Origin: Candidatus Hodarchaeota archaeon
GTDB lineage: Archaea > Asgardarchaeota > Heimdallarchaeia > Hodarchaeales > Hodarchaeaceae
NCBI GenBank assembly: GCA_016839815.1
Contig: JAEOTM010000143.1
Span: 26,461 to 90,460 of the forward strand
Length of the DNA: 64,000 bases
Direction: 5' to 3'
Shown: piece by piece, positions 1-9,117 of the stretch
Numbering within the stretch: the first letter of the stretch is position 1
Layout of the letters: every line of letters begins with the position of its first letter
Program-made: the position numbers and the translations under genes
The notes under the pieces: model-generated
Seen by the model: only the letters and a program-made list of their open reading frames with translations
What the model was told of the DNA's origin: nothing
Database searches by the model: none

Positions 1-452
1 ATCGGGTAAAGTTCAGAAATATGCTTATGATCAAATTCATCCCAATCGTCTGGAAGTAGTAATCTTTTCAGATTTGGATGGTTCGATACATGGATCCCGT
101 ATAAATCGAAAAGTTCCCTCTCGTGCCAATTAGCTGAAGCCCAGATAGATGTAATTGATGGTACTTCTGGATTATCACGATTTTCCAATTTGACATGTAT
201 TTGAATAACGGTTGAATCCCCATCCCACCTATCAATATGATATACAACTTCAAAATGGGTTTCCCAGTCAACTCCCGCAATTGATTCTAATGAGGGGAAA
301 TTCAATTCATTTGCAATAAAATTCATTATTTTTAATAAGTTTTCAGCTTCAACCTGTAATTTTAATCGATTGTTTTCAGGTATTTCAGCTTGAATCAGCT
401 TATCTCCAAGCACTTCTTTCAGTTGGGTAAGGTGAGATTGAGAATTTGACAT
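1..452 (-). CDS. nuoC: NADH dehydrogenase-like subunit C (NuoC/30 kDa), 3' end cut by the window
   Basis: This gene is not in the ORF track because it runs off the left edge; I translated it from the ATG at 450-452. The visible 150 residues begin MSNSQSHLTQLKEVLGD and contain the family region around SIAGVDWETHFEVVYHI and the hallmark WHERELFDLYGI, as in the 30 kDa subunit of complex I, which helps form the hydrophilic arm near quinone. It lies two bases after nuoB in the order A-B-C on the minus strand, so it is surely co-transcribed. Continuation into NuoD beyond the window is expected from the usual operon but cannot be seen. Whether the electron donor is NADH, F420H2 or ferredoxin cannot be told here. 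Confidence 0.9.
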   Translation of the reverse strand, partial: MSNSQSHLTQLKEVLGDKLIQAEIPENNRLKLQVEAENLLKIMNFIANELNFPSLESIAGVDWETHFEVVYHIDRWDGDSTVIQIHVKLENRDNPEVPSITSIWASANWHERELFDLYGIHVSNHPNLKRLLLPDDWDEFDHKHISELYP

Positions 453-454
453 AA

Positions 455-1081
455 TCACTCGTCCTTTTGTGGTTTAGCAATACGAATTCTGTGATCAACA
501 GGTGCAGGAGTACGATCATAAAATTCAGGTACTTCATCAAGTAATGGTTCTGGCACAAATATATTATCTTCTTTAATTTTTTCTTGCAACCGATGAAGTC
601 CAGCCCACATTGCTTCTGGACGAGGAGGACATCCAGGAACATAAACATCAACAGGAATAACTTGATCTACACCTTCTAGTATCGTAGGAGCTTGCCAAAA
701 AGGTCCACCACTAATTGCACATTCCCCTGTTGCAAGTACCCATTTCGGACTAGGCATTTGATCGTAAACGTCTCGCAATCTCGAAGCAAATTTAGTACTT
801 ACTGGTCCATTGATCCATAAAACGTCACAATGTCTCGGGCTAGCTCTGAATAAGACACCTATTCGCTGGGTATCATACCGTCCCGCTGCAGTAGCACCCA
901 TTTCAATTGCACAGCATTTCATTCCTAGATACACTGGATATAGACTGCATCGTTGGGCCCAATTTCTCAACCAATTTGCGACAACCGTAACAAAACCACG
1001 GGATTTTGTCAAGACAACATTAGGCATTGGTTCATAGATTTCGAGCTCTCCGAGAGCTTTTAATTCATCATACTTGGCCAT
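455..1081 (-). CDS. nuoB: NADH dehydrogenase-like subunit B (NuoB, N2 cluster subunit)
   Basis: This is the 20 kDa subunit of complex I that carries the terminal [4Fe-4S] cluster N2, handing electrons to quinone. The four cluster cysteines are visible: the pair in GMKCCAIEMGA (about 56-57), C121 in ATGECAISGG and C151 in VPGCPPRPEA. At 208 residues it is a normal length for the family. It starts with ATG, three bases after nuoA, and ends two bases before nuoC. The set resembles a Nuo-type respiratory complex of the kind reported in Heimdallarchaeia; an Fpo (F420H2) type cannot be excluded because the input module is not in the window. Confidence 0.95.
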   Translation of the reverse strand: MAKYDELKALGELEIYEPMPNVVLTKSRGFVTVVANWLRNWAQRCSLYPVYLGMKCCAIEMGATAAGRYDTQRIGVLFRASPRHCDVLWINGPVSTKFASRLRDVYDQMPSPKWVLATGECAISGGPFWQAPTILEGVDQVIPVDVYVPGCPPRPEAMWAGLHRLQEKIKEDNIFVPEPLLDEVPEFYDRTPAPVDHRIRIAKPQKDE

Positions 1082-1084
1082 TGT

Positions 1085-1453
1085 TCACACCCACGATAAG
1101 GTTCCTTTTTTTATCCAGAAAAATACGCCAAAGAGTATTAAGGCTGAGAAAATTCCCATAACGATTAGAAGAGGAGTTAAGTCCGTGACCAAACGAAATG
1201 AGTATGCCCAGAGTAAAAAGAGTATTGTGAGAATATCAAAGACGACAAAAACTACTGCAAAAGTAAAAAATTGAACATTGAATCTAACTTGAGCTGACCC
1301 AATCGGTTTTTCCCCACATTCGTATGTAGTTGATGCTTGCCGTAATCGTGGAATGCTTGGGGCCAATAGATACTGTATCAGTTTAATGGCAATGGGGCTA
1401 GCTAATCCTGCAATTAAAAAAAGTCCTAAATGAGTCATTTCTAATTCAAACAT
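1085..1453 (-). CDS. nuoA: NADH dehydrogenase-like subunit A (NuoA, chain 3)
   Basis: A 122-residue protein with three predicted membrane segments, at about 8-28, 62-83 and 90-112. The family signature is present: YECGEKPIGSAQ in the loop after helix 1, followed by VRFNVQFFTFAVVFVVFDIL, which carries the conserved acidic residue of helix 2. NuoA is a membrane-arm subunit next to the quinone site. It is the first gene of the visible nuoA-B-C run; the promoter should lie in 1454-1740, shared with the divergent radical SAM gene. Confidence 0.93.
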   Translation of the reverse strand: MFELEMTHLGLFLIAGLASPIAIKLIQYLLAPSIPRLRQASTTYECGEKPIGSAQVRFNVQFFTFAVVFVVFDILTILFLLWAYSFRLVTDLTPLLIVMGIFSALILFGVFFWIKKGTLSWV

Positions 1454-1740
1454 CTTTATCTCACATTATTATTGAATCAAAATTTGTAATAATTCTCTAT
1501 TTCTGATCAATGAAGAAAATCCATGCTTTTTGTGAAAAGCTGGTTTCCGAGGTGTTGATTTTTTTCTAGATCGGCGTTTTCCCTTCAAACACCCTATTTA
1601 TTAATATCTTTCTCGAAATGAATAAAAAGTAAACAATAATTAACTATTCCGTCACGCTTGTGTAATTAGGATTCAACTTGTAAACAGTGTAAACACATCA
1701 TTTTATTGATCTAGTAATAAAGGCTCTTCATGATGTTAGA

Positions 1741-3180
1741 GTGAAAATTCTTCTTGTTGTACCCCCATCAATTCAGGAGAAAACAATTTCAAAATATCAA
1801 CTTGCTTTCCTTAACTTTACTGCACCACCACTTGGATTAGGGTACATTGCTGCGGTTTTAGAAGAACAGGGTTATTCTAATATTAAGATCCTTGATTCAC
1901 AGGTATATAACTTAACCCCAGATGACTATCGCAGGTATCTAAAGCGTTATCACCCTGATTTCGTAGGTATCCAGACACTTACACCAAATTTTATGGATGC
2001 TTTAAACGCAGCGCGGATAGCAAAAGAAGAAAATGTACCAATTGTTGCTCTTGGAGGTTATCATCCGACCGCAATGCCTGATGAAAGTCTTTTACTTGGG
2101 AAAGAAAAAGTAGACCTGATCTTTCGGGGTGAGGCTGAATACTCTATGTTAGAATTCCTTCAAAAGTACGAACATGGTAATGATTGGTCAAATATTAAAG
2201 GAATATCCTTTTTGACTGATACACCTCAACATAATCCACCTGCACCCCTAATTAAAGACTTAGATTCCTTACCATTACCTGCACGGCATTTACTTCCCAT
2301 GGATAAATATAAAATCTTTGGATCGGCCTTCCCAGCTACTTCAATTATCACAAGCCGAGGGTGCCCATATTCATGTGATTTTTGTAGCGTATCAGCTTTT
2401 TATGGAGCTAAATGGCGTCCAAGATCTCCAGAGAAAATCGCGGAAGAAGTACGATTCTTAAGAGAACAAATGGATATTAAGGCGACAGCATTTGTTGATG
2501 ACCTGTTTTTCATCTCAAACAAACGAGTAAAAAAACTCTCACTTGCTCTTTCACAAATTGACGATATTTACTGGGGAGCTACAACTCGTGCTGATAGGGG
2601 AGATCTTGAATTATTGACTCTAATGCGAAGAGCTGGTTGTCGATTAGTTTTTGTAGGAGTAGAATCTGGAAATCAAGCAATCCTTGATCAAATTCACAAA
2701 AAAACCACATTAAACCAGATAGAACAATATTTTGATAATATTAAGAAATCTCGGATGGATTCTCTTGCATCTGTCTCGTTTGGATTCCCAGGGGAGACAA
2801 AAGAGACCATATCTTCAACTGTGGATTGGATTATTGATAGACTTGATCCTTCACTAGCACTATTCACGCTAGCTACCCCTTATCCTGGAACTGAATTTTA
2901 TGAGAAGATGCTTGCAGAAGGAAGGATAAAGGAACAAGATTATTCTAAATATAATCTCTTCTATCCAATCACAGAATTATCTGGTTTAACAAGAGATGAG
3001 ATGAAAACACTAACAAAAAACGCCTACAAACGATTTTATATGCGTCCACGGAAAATATTGCAAAATACAGTCCGTGAATTAAGATATTCCATGGAAAGTT
3101 ACGGATTTAGTCAATTTCTTTACAATAGTCAGGTCTTTGCAAAAGGTATTATCAATATGAAAATACTAACATCCATGTAA
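1741..3180 (+). CDS. B12-binding-domain radical SAM protein
   Basis: A 479-residue protein of the cobalamin-binding radical SAM class. Residues 1-140 look like a Rossmann-type B12-binding domain (MKILLVVPPS start, APPLGLGYIAAVLEE, VALGGYHPT), but without a strict DxHxxG lower-ligand motif. The radical SAM core starts at about 200, with the cluster motif RGCPYSCDFC (Cys 208, 212, 215), then FVDDLFF and FVGVESGN. Such enzymes methylate or rearrange lipids, cofactors or natural products; the substrate cannot be called. The start is GTG. It stands alone; 1454-1740 upstream holds no gene but has a tandem TGTAAAC repeat. Confidence 0.85.
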   Translation: MKILLVVPPSIQEKTISKYQLAFLNFTAPPLGLGYIAAVLEEQGYSNIKILDSQVYNLTPDDYRRYLKRYHPDFVGIQTLTPNFMDALNAARIAKEENVPIVALGGYHPTAMPDESLLLGKEKVDLIFRGEAEYSMLEFLQKYEHGNDWSNIKGISFLTDTPQHNPPAPLIKDLDSLPLPARHLLPMDKYKIFGSAFPATSIITSRGCPYSCDFCSVSAFYGAKWRPRSPEKIAEEVRFLREQMDIKATAFVDDLFFISNKRVKKLSLALSQIDDIYWGATTRADRGDLELLTLMRRAGCRLVFVGVESGNQAILDQIHKKTTLNQIEQYFDNIKKSRMDSLASVSFGFPGETKETISSTVDWIIDRLDPSLALFTLATPYPGTEFYEKMLAEGRIKEQDYSKYNLFYPITELSGLTRDEMKTLTKNAYKRFYMRPRKILQNTVRELRYSMESYGFSQFLYNSQVFAKGIINMKILTSM

Positions 3181-3185
3181 AGATC

Positions 3186-3431
3186 TCAAAGATAGTTTTT
3201 CCCTTCTGCAGTTATTGCATAGGATATAGGCTTTGTGTTCAGTTTTTTAATGAAACCTTCATCTTCTAAGTGTTGAACAGAAAGGTTAAACGCAGAATCT
3301 TCCACATTAATTCCCATACTCTTGTTCATTTCCTGAAGCAATCCCTTAACTAGTAATATGGGGATATCCCTTTGCTCTGCAATTATTTCCAATATTGTAA
3401 TTGATAGATTTGATAGTTCTCTTTCAGTCAC
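3186..3431 (-). CDS. Small winged-helix-like protein
   Basis: An 81-residue protein with the helix-helix-helix-strand pattern of a winged-helix domain: LSITILEIIAEQ, LLVKGLLQEMNKSM, FNLSVQHLEDEGFIKKLNTKP and ISYAITAEGKNYL. The final part matches the recognition helix and wing seen in MarR/PadR-like domains. It is convergent with the radical SAM gene, with five bases between them. It could bind DNA or act as a protein-interaction module; no partner is evident. It is short for a stand-alone regulator, and I do not recognise a specific family. Confidence 0.6.
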   Translation of the reverse strand: MTERELSNLSITILEIIAEQRDIPILLVKGLLQEMNKSMGINVEDSAFNLSVQHLEDEGFIKKLNTKPISYAITAEGKNYL

Positions 3432-3603
3432 TTAGATTCATCCTTGTTTTGGGGAGGTAGGTCACTTCCAAGTTAACAAATTAAGACATTTGTTCCGCAT
3501 TTACACAGCTTGTTTGCTTAATATAAAAAACAATAAAAGGTTATAAGGAAATATTCATACGAGCTTCCAAGAACTTCAAGCTGCAAAACAGAGGTGATTT
3601 TGG

Positions 3604-4191
3604 TTGAAGGACATAAAAAGTTTAATTATCAAAGCAAAAGCCTTAAAGCAAGATAAACAGGTTTCAGAAGCAATAGGTATTCTTAACCAAGCCCACGAGA
3701 TTGGAATTGCAAATAATGAAGTTGAAAATCTTGTGGATATTCATAATCAGTTAATGTTACTCCATTATCAGAATAATGATTCTGAATCCTTTCAAAAATC
3801 CTTCAAATTTGCACGGACTTTAGCAGCTAGAATTAATTATAATAAAGGTCTTGTAGAAAGCTATATGAATAAAGCATGGATCGAAACCGATAATAAAAAC
3901 TTTATTGAAGCCATAACACATGCATCTCAAGCTTTAGCGATTGATGAAATCTTAGAAAGTGCAACTGCCTTTACAACAGCCTTGTATATCATTTCTGAAG
4001 CCAATTATAGTGTAGGAGACAATGTGAAGGGGGATAAATACAAACAGCTTTACCAACAAAAATTAATGAAGTTAACCGAGAGCGAGGAACAGGTACTCAA
4101 AAGCATCGAAGGCTTATCTGTTGGTATGACCAAGGAAGAAGATTTGGACTCACGCGTTAAACAGGCTTTACAAGAATTAGATTCCTTTTAA
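3604..4191 (+). CDS. TPR-like helical repeat protein, function unknown
   Basis: A 195-residue soluble, mostly helical protein. Helix pairs of TPR type run from about 5 to 150, for example SEAIGILNQAHEIGIANN, KGLVESYMNKAWIETDN and FIEAITHASQALAIDEIL. The last 45 residues are charged (TESEEQVLKSIEGLSVGM). The start is TTG preceded by GAGGTGATTTTGG, a reasonable ribosome binding site. No enzyme motif is present; a scaffolding or adaptor role is a guess from the fold alone. It is the first gene of a long plus-strand run but is 80 bases away from the next gene. Confidence 0.65.
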   Translation: MKDIKSLIIKAKALKQDKQVSEAIGILNQAHEIGIANNEVENLVDIHNQLMLLHYQNNDSESFQKSFKFARTLAARINYNKGLVESYMNKAWIETDNKNFIEAITHASQALAIDEILESATAFTTALYIISEANYSVGDNVKGDKYKQLYQQKLMKLTESEEQVLKSIEGLSVGMTKEEDLDSRVKQALQELDSF

Positions 4192-4271
4192 TTTCTCCTG
4201 CAAGTTGATCTTCTGCATGGAGCAATGCTCAGATCTGTTATCATGCAGTGTAGTACCTATGAGGTACCTCC

Positions 4272-5453
4272 GTGGATTCTAGTTACTCTATTGTACCAAA
4301 AAGTGAAATCGAACACAGACTTGCACGAGTAAAAGAAGTTCTATCCACACTCGATTTATCTGGACTTCTTTTATTCTCGAATGTCGAAATGTTTTACTAT
4401 TCAGGAATAGGGCTGGAGGGTGCAGTATATATTCCTCAAGATGGAGAACCAATCCATTTAGTAAAACGAAATAAAAAATTAGCAAAAGAATATTCTTCAA
4501 TTCCTAACATTATACATTTAGATCGTTTATCTCAGATCTATAGTATTCTAAATATCAGTACTGAAGCTAAACTTGGAGTCGAGCTGGATTTTCTTCCTTT
4601 TTCATATGTTAAATACCTTGAATCCCTAAAGGAAGGTATAATCCTAGAGAATTTTAGTTCCCGATTGCGATTACTACGAGCATTAAAATCTCAGTTCGAA
4701 ATATCTCAAATAGAAAAAGCCGCAAACGTGGTTGATCGATCATTTGAACACTGTGCTGAAATAGCAGCACCTGAAATGACAGAAATCGAATTAGCAGCAA
4801 AATTGGATAAATGGTTACTTGATAATGGACATCATGGATATATCACTACACATGCGTTCAACTCAGCATTATTAAATTTCTCCTATGTGATTTCTAAATC
4901 ATCTTCAACCCTCAATATTCATTTTACACCAATATCGGGTTGGGGGTTATCATTAAAGTATCCGTACGGACCATCAAAGAAAAAAATTGGTACATCTCCA
5001 TTCTTTGTTGATACGTGTGGGAATCATAATGGATATATTTCTGACACAACCCGAACTTTTTCTCTTGGACGACTTGATACTGAAACAAAAAATCAAATTG
5101 ACGCTTTACAACAAATAAAACACTATTTAAAGAAAAATCTACGCCCAAGCGTAAGCTTAGGAGAAGTTTATGCTAATGTAATGAGTTTGGCTAAAGAATT
5201 GGGGATTAGTAACAATTTTATGGGAGAAAACGGGGATAAAGTGAAATTTCTTGGTCATGGAGTCGGTTTAGAGCTAGATGAACTACCTATACTGTATGCA
5301 AAAGGAAACCAAGCGGAAAAAGGTAATGTTCTCGCTTGTGAACCGAAATTTATTGAGAAAGGACAAAAAGTCTTGGGGATTGAAGATACATACGCAATCA
5401 CTAAATCTGGAGTTAAATTATTGTCACACTCTCCGGATTATTTTCAAATATAG
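4272..5453 (+). CDS. M24 family Xaa-Pro dipeptidase/aminopeptidase-like protein
   Basis: A 393-residue metallopeptidase of the creatinase/prolidase family. Residues 1-140 form the N-terminal creatinase-like domain and 141-393 the pita-bread domain. All five metal ligands can be placed: D247 (FFVDTCG), D258 (YISDTTRTF), H329 (FLGHGVGLE), E357 (ACEPKF) and E371 (GIEDTYAI), so it should be an active two-metal hydrolase acting on peptides with proline at the second position. The GTG start is preceded by GAGGTACCTCC. Only 11 bases separate it from the MFS gene, which suggests linked peptide breakdown and transport, though this is inference. Confidence 0.88.
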   Translation: MDSSYSIVPKSEIEHRLARVKEVLSTLDLSGLLLFSNVEMFYYSGIGLEGAVYIPQDGEPIHLVKRNKKLAKEYSSIPNIIHLDRLSQIYSILNISTEAKLGVELDFLPFSYVKYLESLKEGIILENFSSRLRLLRALKSQFEISQIEKAANVVDRSFEHCAEIAAPEMTEIELAAKLDKWLLDNGHHGYITTHAFNSALLNFSYVISKSSSTLNIHFTPISGWGLSLKYPYGPSKKKIGTSPFFVDTCGNHNGYISDTTRTFSLGRLDTETKNQIDALQQIKHYLKKNLRPSVSLGEVYANVMSLAKELGISNNFMGENGDKVKFLGHGVGLELDELPILYAKGNQAEKGNVLACEPKFIEKGQKVLGIEDTYAITKSGVKLLSHSPDYFQI

Positions 5454-5464
5454 AGGTTTAACAA

Positions 5465-6742
5465 ATGGAAGACACCCAAAACTCGCTCAAATCAATTTTT
5501 TTTGATCTGTACTTGAATCCTAACTTATTAATGATCGCTTTTTACCAAATAATAGCTACTGGAGCTTTCACTGCGCAACAACTATTATTAGCAGCATACT
5601 TGGACGACCTTGGATATTTAGAAACTCATAGTCTAGAGAGTGGATTGGTTCTCGCAGTGTACTTTGTGTTTTGGTTCATCTTAGGGCCAATCAGTGGGTC
5701 TCTTAGTGATCTTCATGGAAGGAAATTTCTAATAATTTCTGCAAATATTGTCAGTGGTTTGGGATTTATTGGCCTCGTACTATTTCAAGACTTATTGTTC
5801 CTTTTCATGGTAAATGGGATCTTGGGAATAGGAGCTGCCTTACGTATCGGCTCAGTTATGGCCTTATGGGTTCAACACAGTCCAAAAGATCGTATAGGAG
5901 AATCAATGGCTTATATTAATATTATTTTAGGAGTAGGAGGAATAGGAACAACAATTATTGGCTTTCTCCTCTGGACAGAGGTGAAAGAAGCCTCATTTAT
6001 AGTATTTGGGCCTTTATTGCTCATTGCAGCGGTGTTAATCTTTCCTATTTCTGATGAGGGTGAATACATCCCATTTTCATTTATAGGCACAATTGATATG
6101 GTAAGAACAATGGTTAACTCAAAAAAGGCCGATAATTTTTTTCTCTCTCCCCCAATACTTAAACTTGGGATCCATTGGTTAGCTATATCAGCAATCGTTT
6201 CTTTTGGCACATTTTTAATTCCTATACTTGACAGAATATTAGAGGAATTACCCTCAGATGTTGAGATTCCAGTAGTTCCAATATTAATTATTGGTATGGC
6301 TGTCATAATTGCAACATTTACCGGATTACTTTTTTGGGGAAGAATTTCTGACAAGTGGGCAAGACGACCAGTTTTAGTAATTGGTTTTGGGAGTACAGCC
6401 ATATTAGTGGCTCTAATCTATTTAATATTCCAATTCGATCAAATTCCGGTTATATTAGATGGTCTTAATTCTGTAGATATTATTGTAGTCAGTTTTGTAG
6501 CTGTCTTGATAGTGTTACTCTTTTCAATGACTTCTCTCATTCCTGCTCCTATGGCTTGGATTGTGGACATTATGGGAAAAGAAAATATGGGGAAAGCCAT
6601 GTCATTGCGTCAAGCACTAATTGCTATTGGAACCATAATTGGAACTTCGATAGGAGGATTTGTCATCGGATCATATGCGATTCCAGGACTAATTCTGGTA
6701 ATATTACTCTTCTTATTGATCTCTGCAGTAATAATCGTGTAA
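5465..6742 (+). CDS. MFS transporter
   Basis: A 425-residue very hydrophobic protein with about 12 membrane helices. The major facilitator signature between helices 2 and 3 is recognisable as GSLSDLHGRKFL, and its repeat in the second half as GRISDKWARRPVL. The substrate is unknown. It follows the M24 peptidase by 11 bases and ends 66 bases before the phosphohexomutase-family gene. The ATG start at 5465 is well placed. The large minus-strand ORF inside it (5911-6402) is a shadow. Confidence 0.88.
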   Translation: MEDTQNSLKSIFFDLYLNPNLLMIAFYQIIATGAFTAQQLLLAAYLDDLGYLETHSLESGLVLAVYFVFWFILGPISGSLSDLHGRKFLIISANIVSGLGFIGLVLFQDLLFLFMVNGILGIGAALRIGSVMALWVQHSPKDRIGESMAYINIILGVGGIGTTIIGFLLWTEVKEASFIVFGPLLLIAAVLIFPISDEGEYIPFSFIGTIDMVRTMVNSKKADNFFLSPPILKLGIHWLAISAIVSFGTFLIPILDRILEELPSDVEIPVVPILIIGMAVIIATFTGLLFWGRISDKWARRPVLVIGFGSTAILVALIYLIFQFDQIPVILDGLNSVDIIVVSFVAVLIVLLFSMTSLIPAPMAWIVDIMGKENMGKAMSLRQALIAIGTIIGTSIGGFVIGSYAIPGLILVILLFLLISAVIIV

Positions 6743-6808
6743 AATACAGTCAAAAAAAAAAGTATCTAATCAAAAATCATTAATATTGATCCTTAATCCA
6801 ATTTTTTT

Positions 6809-8194
6809 ATGGGACAATGGTTTGGAAGTTCAGGTGTTCGGGGTACCTTTGCTCAAATATCACCCGCATTTGGATTTAAATTAGGAACTGCAGTCGGAGA
6901 AACTTTTAAGCTAGATAAACCTGTGTATATTGCCTCTGATATTCGTGCTACAGGTGATCTTCTCAAATTTTGTTTTATGAGCGGATTTTCTAGTGTTTCT
7001 GGTAATATTATTGACATTGGATTGAATCCCACCCCTGTACTATCCTATATCTCGGATATCAAAAACACTTTAGGTATAATGATAACAGCTTCTCATAACC
7101 CCCCAGGAAACAACGGTTTTAAACTTTTTTGGAAAGGAGGGGAATGTAACGAATCCATTGAGGCACAAATCGAGGAAAAAATACGATCTTCTGTTATTCC
7201 GGAAACCTATTACTCGCCAAACCAATCAGAATGGGATTCGGTTGGTACTGGATCATTTGTTCTTCCAAAACCTATTGTTGACGACTATATTTCTCTATTA
7301 ATAAAAAAACTCACTATAAAGAATACTGATATCAAATTAGTCATTGATTGTGCTAATAATACTCCGAATCTTGTAACTCCTTTCACACTAAAGAGATTGG
7401 GGTTTAGAAATGTAATAGCGATCAATGAAACTTTGGACCCTACTTTTCCTGGAAGACCAAGTGAACCAACAGCTGAGAATTTACAGGACCTAATTTCCAG
7501 AGTTGTGGGTGAAAACGCAGATCTAGGAATTGCTCATGATGGCGATGGGGATCGATTCGCAATAATAGACGAAAAGGGTAATTTAATCAGAGCTACAACC
7601 CTCATTAATTTTTTTCTGGATCATCTGAATTATCCAAAGGCTAAAAACGGAATTGTTTATCTCACAAGTGATTGTACCAGTGAAGCTGCAAGTATCGCTG
7701 AAAATCATGGAGCAGTTGTAAAAGCCAGCCGTATTGGTAGAAATAGAGAACACGTGAATGAGGCTAGAGTAATCTTTCTTGCTGAACCGAATAAACTTGT
7801 ATTTCCTGAATTAGGAAAATGGATAGACGGTTTATATCCAGCATTAAAACTTCTCGAAATAGTAGGCACAGATAAATTGTCTACTGTCCTGAGCAGATAT
7901 GAAAAAAGAAAGACCTTAAGAAAAGCATTCAAATACAGTCAAAACGACAAAAGACAAATTCATGATTATATTCAGAATTTACCCTCATTGTGGTCGAAGC
8001 AAATTGAGAAGGTAATCAAGGTAGATGGTATGAAACTCTACCTAAAAGATAAATCAAGTATACTCATTAGGTTTTCAGGGACTGAACCCAAAGTAAAATT
8101 CTACATAGAATCTAATACTCACCCACGGAATGCAGAAATATTAACTCAATTAAAGTCGGAACTTCACCTCGAAGGCCAAGGATTAGACTGTTAA
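6809..8194 (+). CDS. Alpha-D-phosphohexomutase superfamily protein, possibly phosphopentomutase
   Basis: A 461-residue member of the phosphoglucomutase/phosphomannomutase superfamily. The four domains show the phosphoserine loop MITASHNPPGNNGF (Ser95), the metal loop AHDGDGDRFA (D244, D246, D248) and the phosphate loop RFSGTEPKVKF near 425. The domain 3 sugar loop, usually of the GExSGH type, reads AEPNKLVFPELGKWIDG here, so it is not a standard GlmM or ManB. Some archaeal members of this superfamily are phosphopentomutases, and the next genes are a nucleoside phosphorylase and a PfkB kinase. A role in converting (deoxy)ribose 1-phosphate to the 5-phosphate is therefore my preferred inference; a sugar-phosphate mutase for glycans is the alternative. 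Confidence 0.8.
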   Translation: MGQWFGSSGVRGTFAQISPAFGFKLGTAVGETFKLDKPVYIASDIRATGDLLKFCFMSGFSSVSGNIIDIGLNPTPVLSYISDIKNTLGIMITASHNPPGNNGFKLFWKGGECNESIEAQIEEKIRSSVIPETYYSPNQSEWDSVGTGSFVLPKPIVDDYISLLIKKLTIKNTDIKLVIDCANNTPNLVTPFTLKRLGFRNVIAINETLDPTFPGRPSEPTAENLQDLISRVVGENADLGIAHDGDGDRFAIIDEKGNLIRATTLINFFLDHLNYPKAKNGIVYLTSDCTSEAASIAENHGAVVKASRIGRNREHVNEARVIFLAEPNKLVFPELGKWIDGLYPALKLLEIVGTDKLSTVLSRYEKRKTLRKAFKYSQNDKRQIHDYIQNLPSLWSKQIEKVIKVDGMKLYLKDKSSILIRFSGTEPKVKFYIESNTHPRNAEILTQLKSELHLEGQGLDC

Positions 8195-8222
8195 TGTTTC
8201 TATTATACATAATTGAAGTGAA

Positions 8223-9098
8223 GTGATCATATTGAATGCTAAAAAAACTGGGAATATCAAAGGAGCAGATGTTGTTTCAGATAAAGTGGGAAGACAATAT
8301 CATATAGGACTGACTAAAGGTGAACTAGCTGAAAATATAATTCTAGTAGGAGATCCAGCAAGGCCGAACCTAGTAAAACATCTGTTTTCTGAAATTTATT
8401 TCGAAACACAAGTCAGAGAATTTCGTACAATTACTGGAAGAATCGAAGATACAGATATTTCTATAATGAGCACTGGGATCGGACCAAGTAATATTGAGAT
8501 TTCTATGGTTGAAATCATGCAAATATGTAAATCTCCTACCATTATTCGAGCAGGAAGTTGCGGAGGGTTACAACTCTACATAAATATTGGTGATCTGGTG
8601 ATATCCACTGGTTCAGTTCGTTTTGAAGATACCAGTTTGTATTTTATTCCCGAGGGTTATCCCGCTGTTGCAGATTGGGAGGTTATTTTAGCTCTAAGTG
8701 AAGCCGCAAGGAAGGAGAACTATACTTATCATATTGGCCTTTCAGCCTCAGGATCAGGATTTTACGGGGCCCAAGGGAGGGATATTCCAAGATTACCTGT
8801 GAAGAATCCAAACGCTATAAATTATCTAACGCAAGTAAAAGTATTAAATTTTGAAATGGAAGCTTCTACACTTTTTAATTTAGCCCAAATTTTCGGTTTT
8901 CGATCTGGTATGGTCTGCTCCGTGTTTGCGAATCGGATTACAAGTGAATTTATTACAAATGAATCTAAACATGATGCCGAAATCAACTGTGTAAAGACTG
9001 CGATTAGTGGATTAAAAGTCCTTGAACAGATGGATAAAGTCAAAAAACATCAGAAGGTGAATTACTGGTCACCAGCAATGAAAATTTCAAACCCCTAG
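8223..9098 (+). CDS. Nucleoside (uridine-type) phosphorylase
   Basis: A 291-residue enzyme of the PNP/UDP phosphorylase family, cleaving nucleosides with phosphate to a free base and ribose 1-phosphate. Family motifs are visible: the phosphate loop ILVGDPARPNLV, MSTGIGPSNIEI, the ribose/phosphate segment IRAGSCGGLQ and FEMEASTLFNLA, whose Met-Glu pair contacts ribose. The length fits uridine phosphorylase-like proteins with a short C-terminal extension. The start is GTG at 8223. It lies 28 bases after the mutase and 19 before the PfkB kinase, which supports a nucleoside salvage operon. Base preference cannot be read safely. Confidence 0.88.
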   Translation: MIILNAKKTGNIKGADVVSDKVGRQYHIGLTKGELAENIILVGDPARPNLVKHLFSEIYFETQVREFRTITGRIEDTDISIMSTGIGPSNIEISMVEIMQICKSPTIIRAGSCGGLQLYINIGDLVISTGSVRFEDTSLYFIPEGYPAVADWEVILALSEAARKENYTYHIGLSASGSGFYGAQGRDIPRLPVKNPNAINYLTQVKVLNFEMEASTLFNLAQIFGFRSGMVCSVFANRITSEFITNESKHDAEINCVKTAISGLKVLEQMDKVKKHQKVNYWSPAMKISNP

Positions 9099-9117
9099 TC
9101 AATAAAGGTAATATCAA

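Noticed and set aside
5911-6402. 163-residue minus-strand ORF
   Set aside because: It lies wholly inside the MFS gene and reads as the low-complexity antisense of membrane helices.
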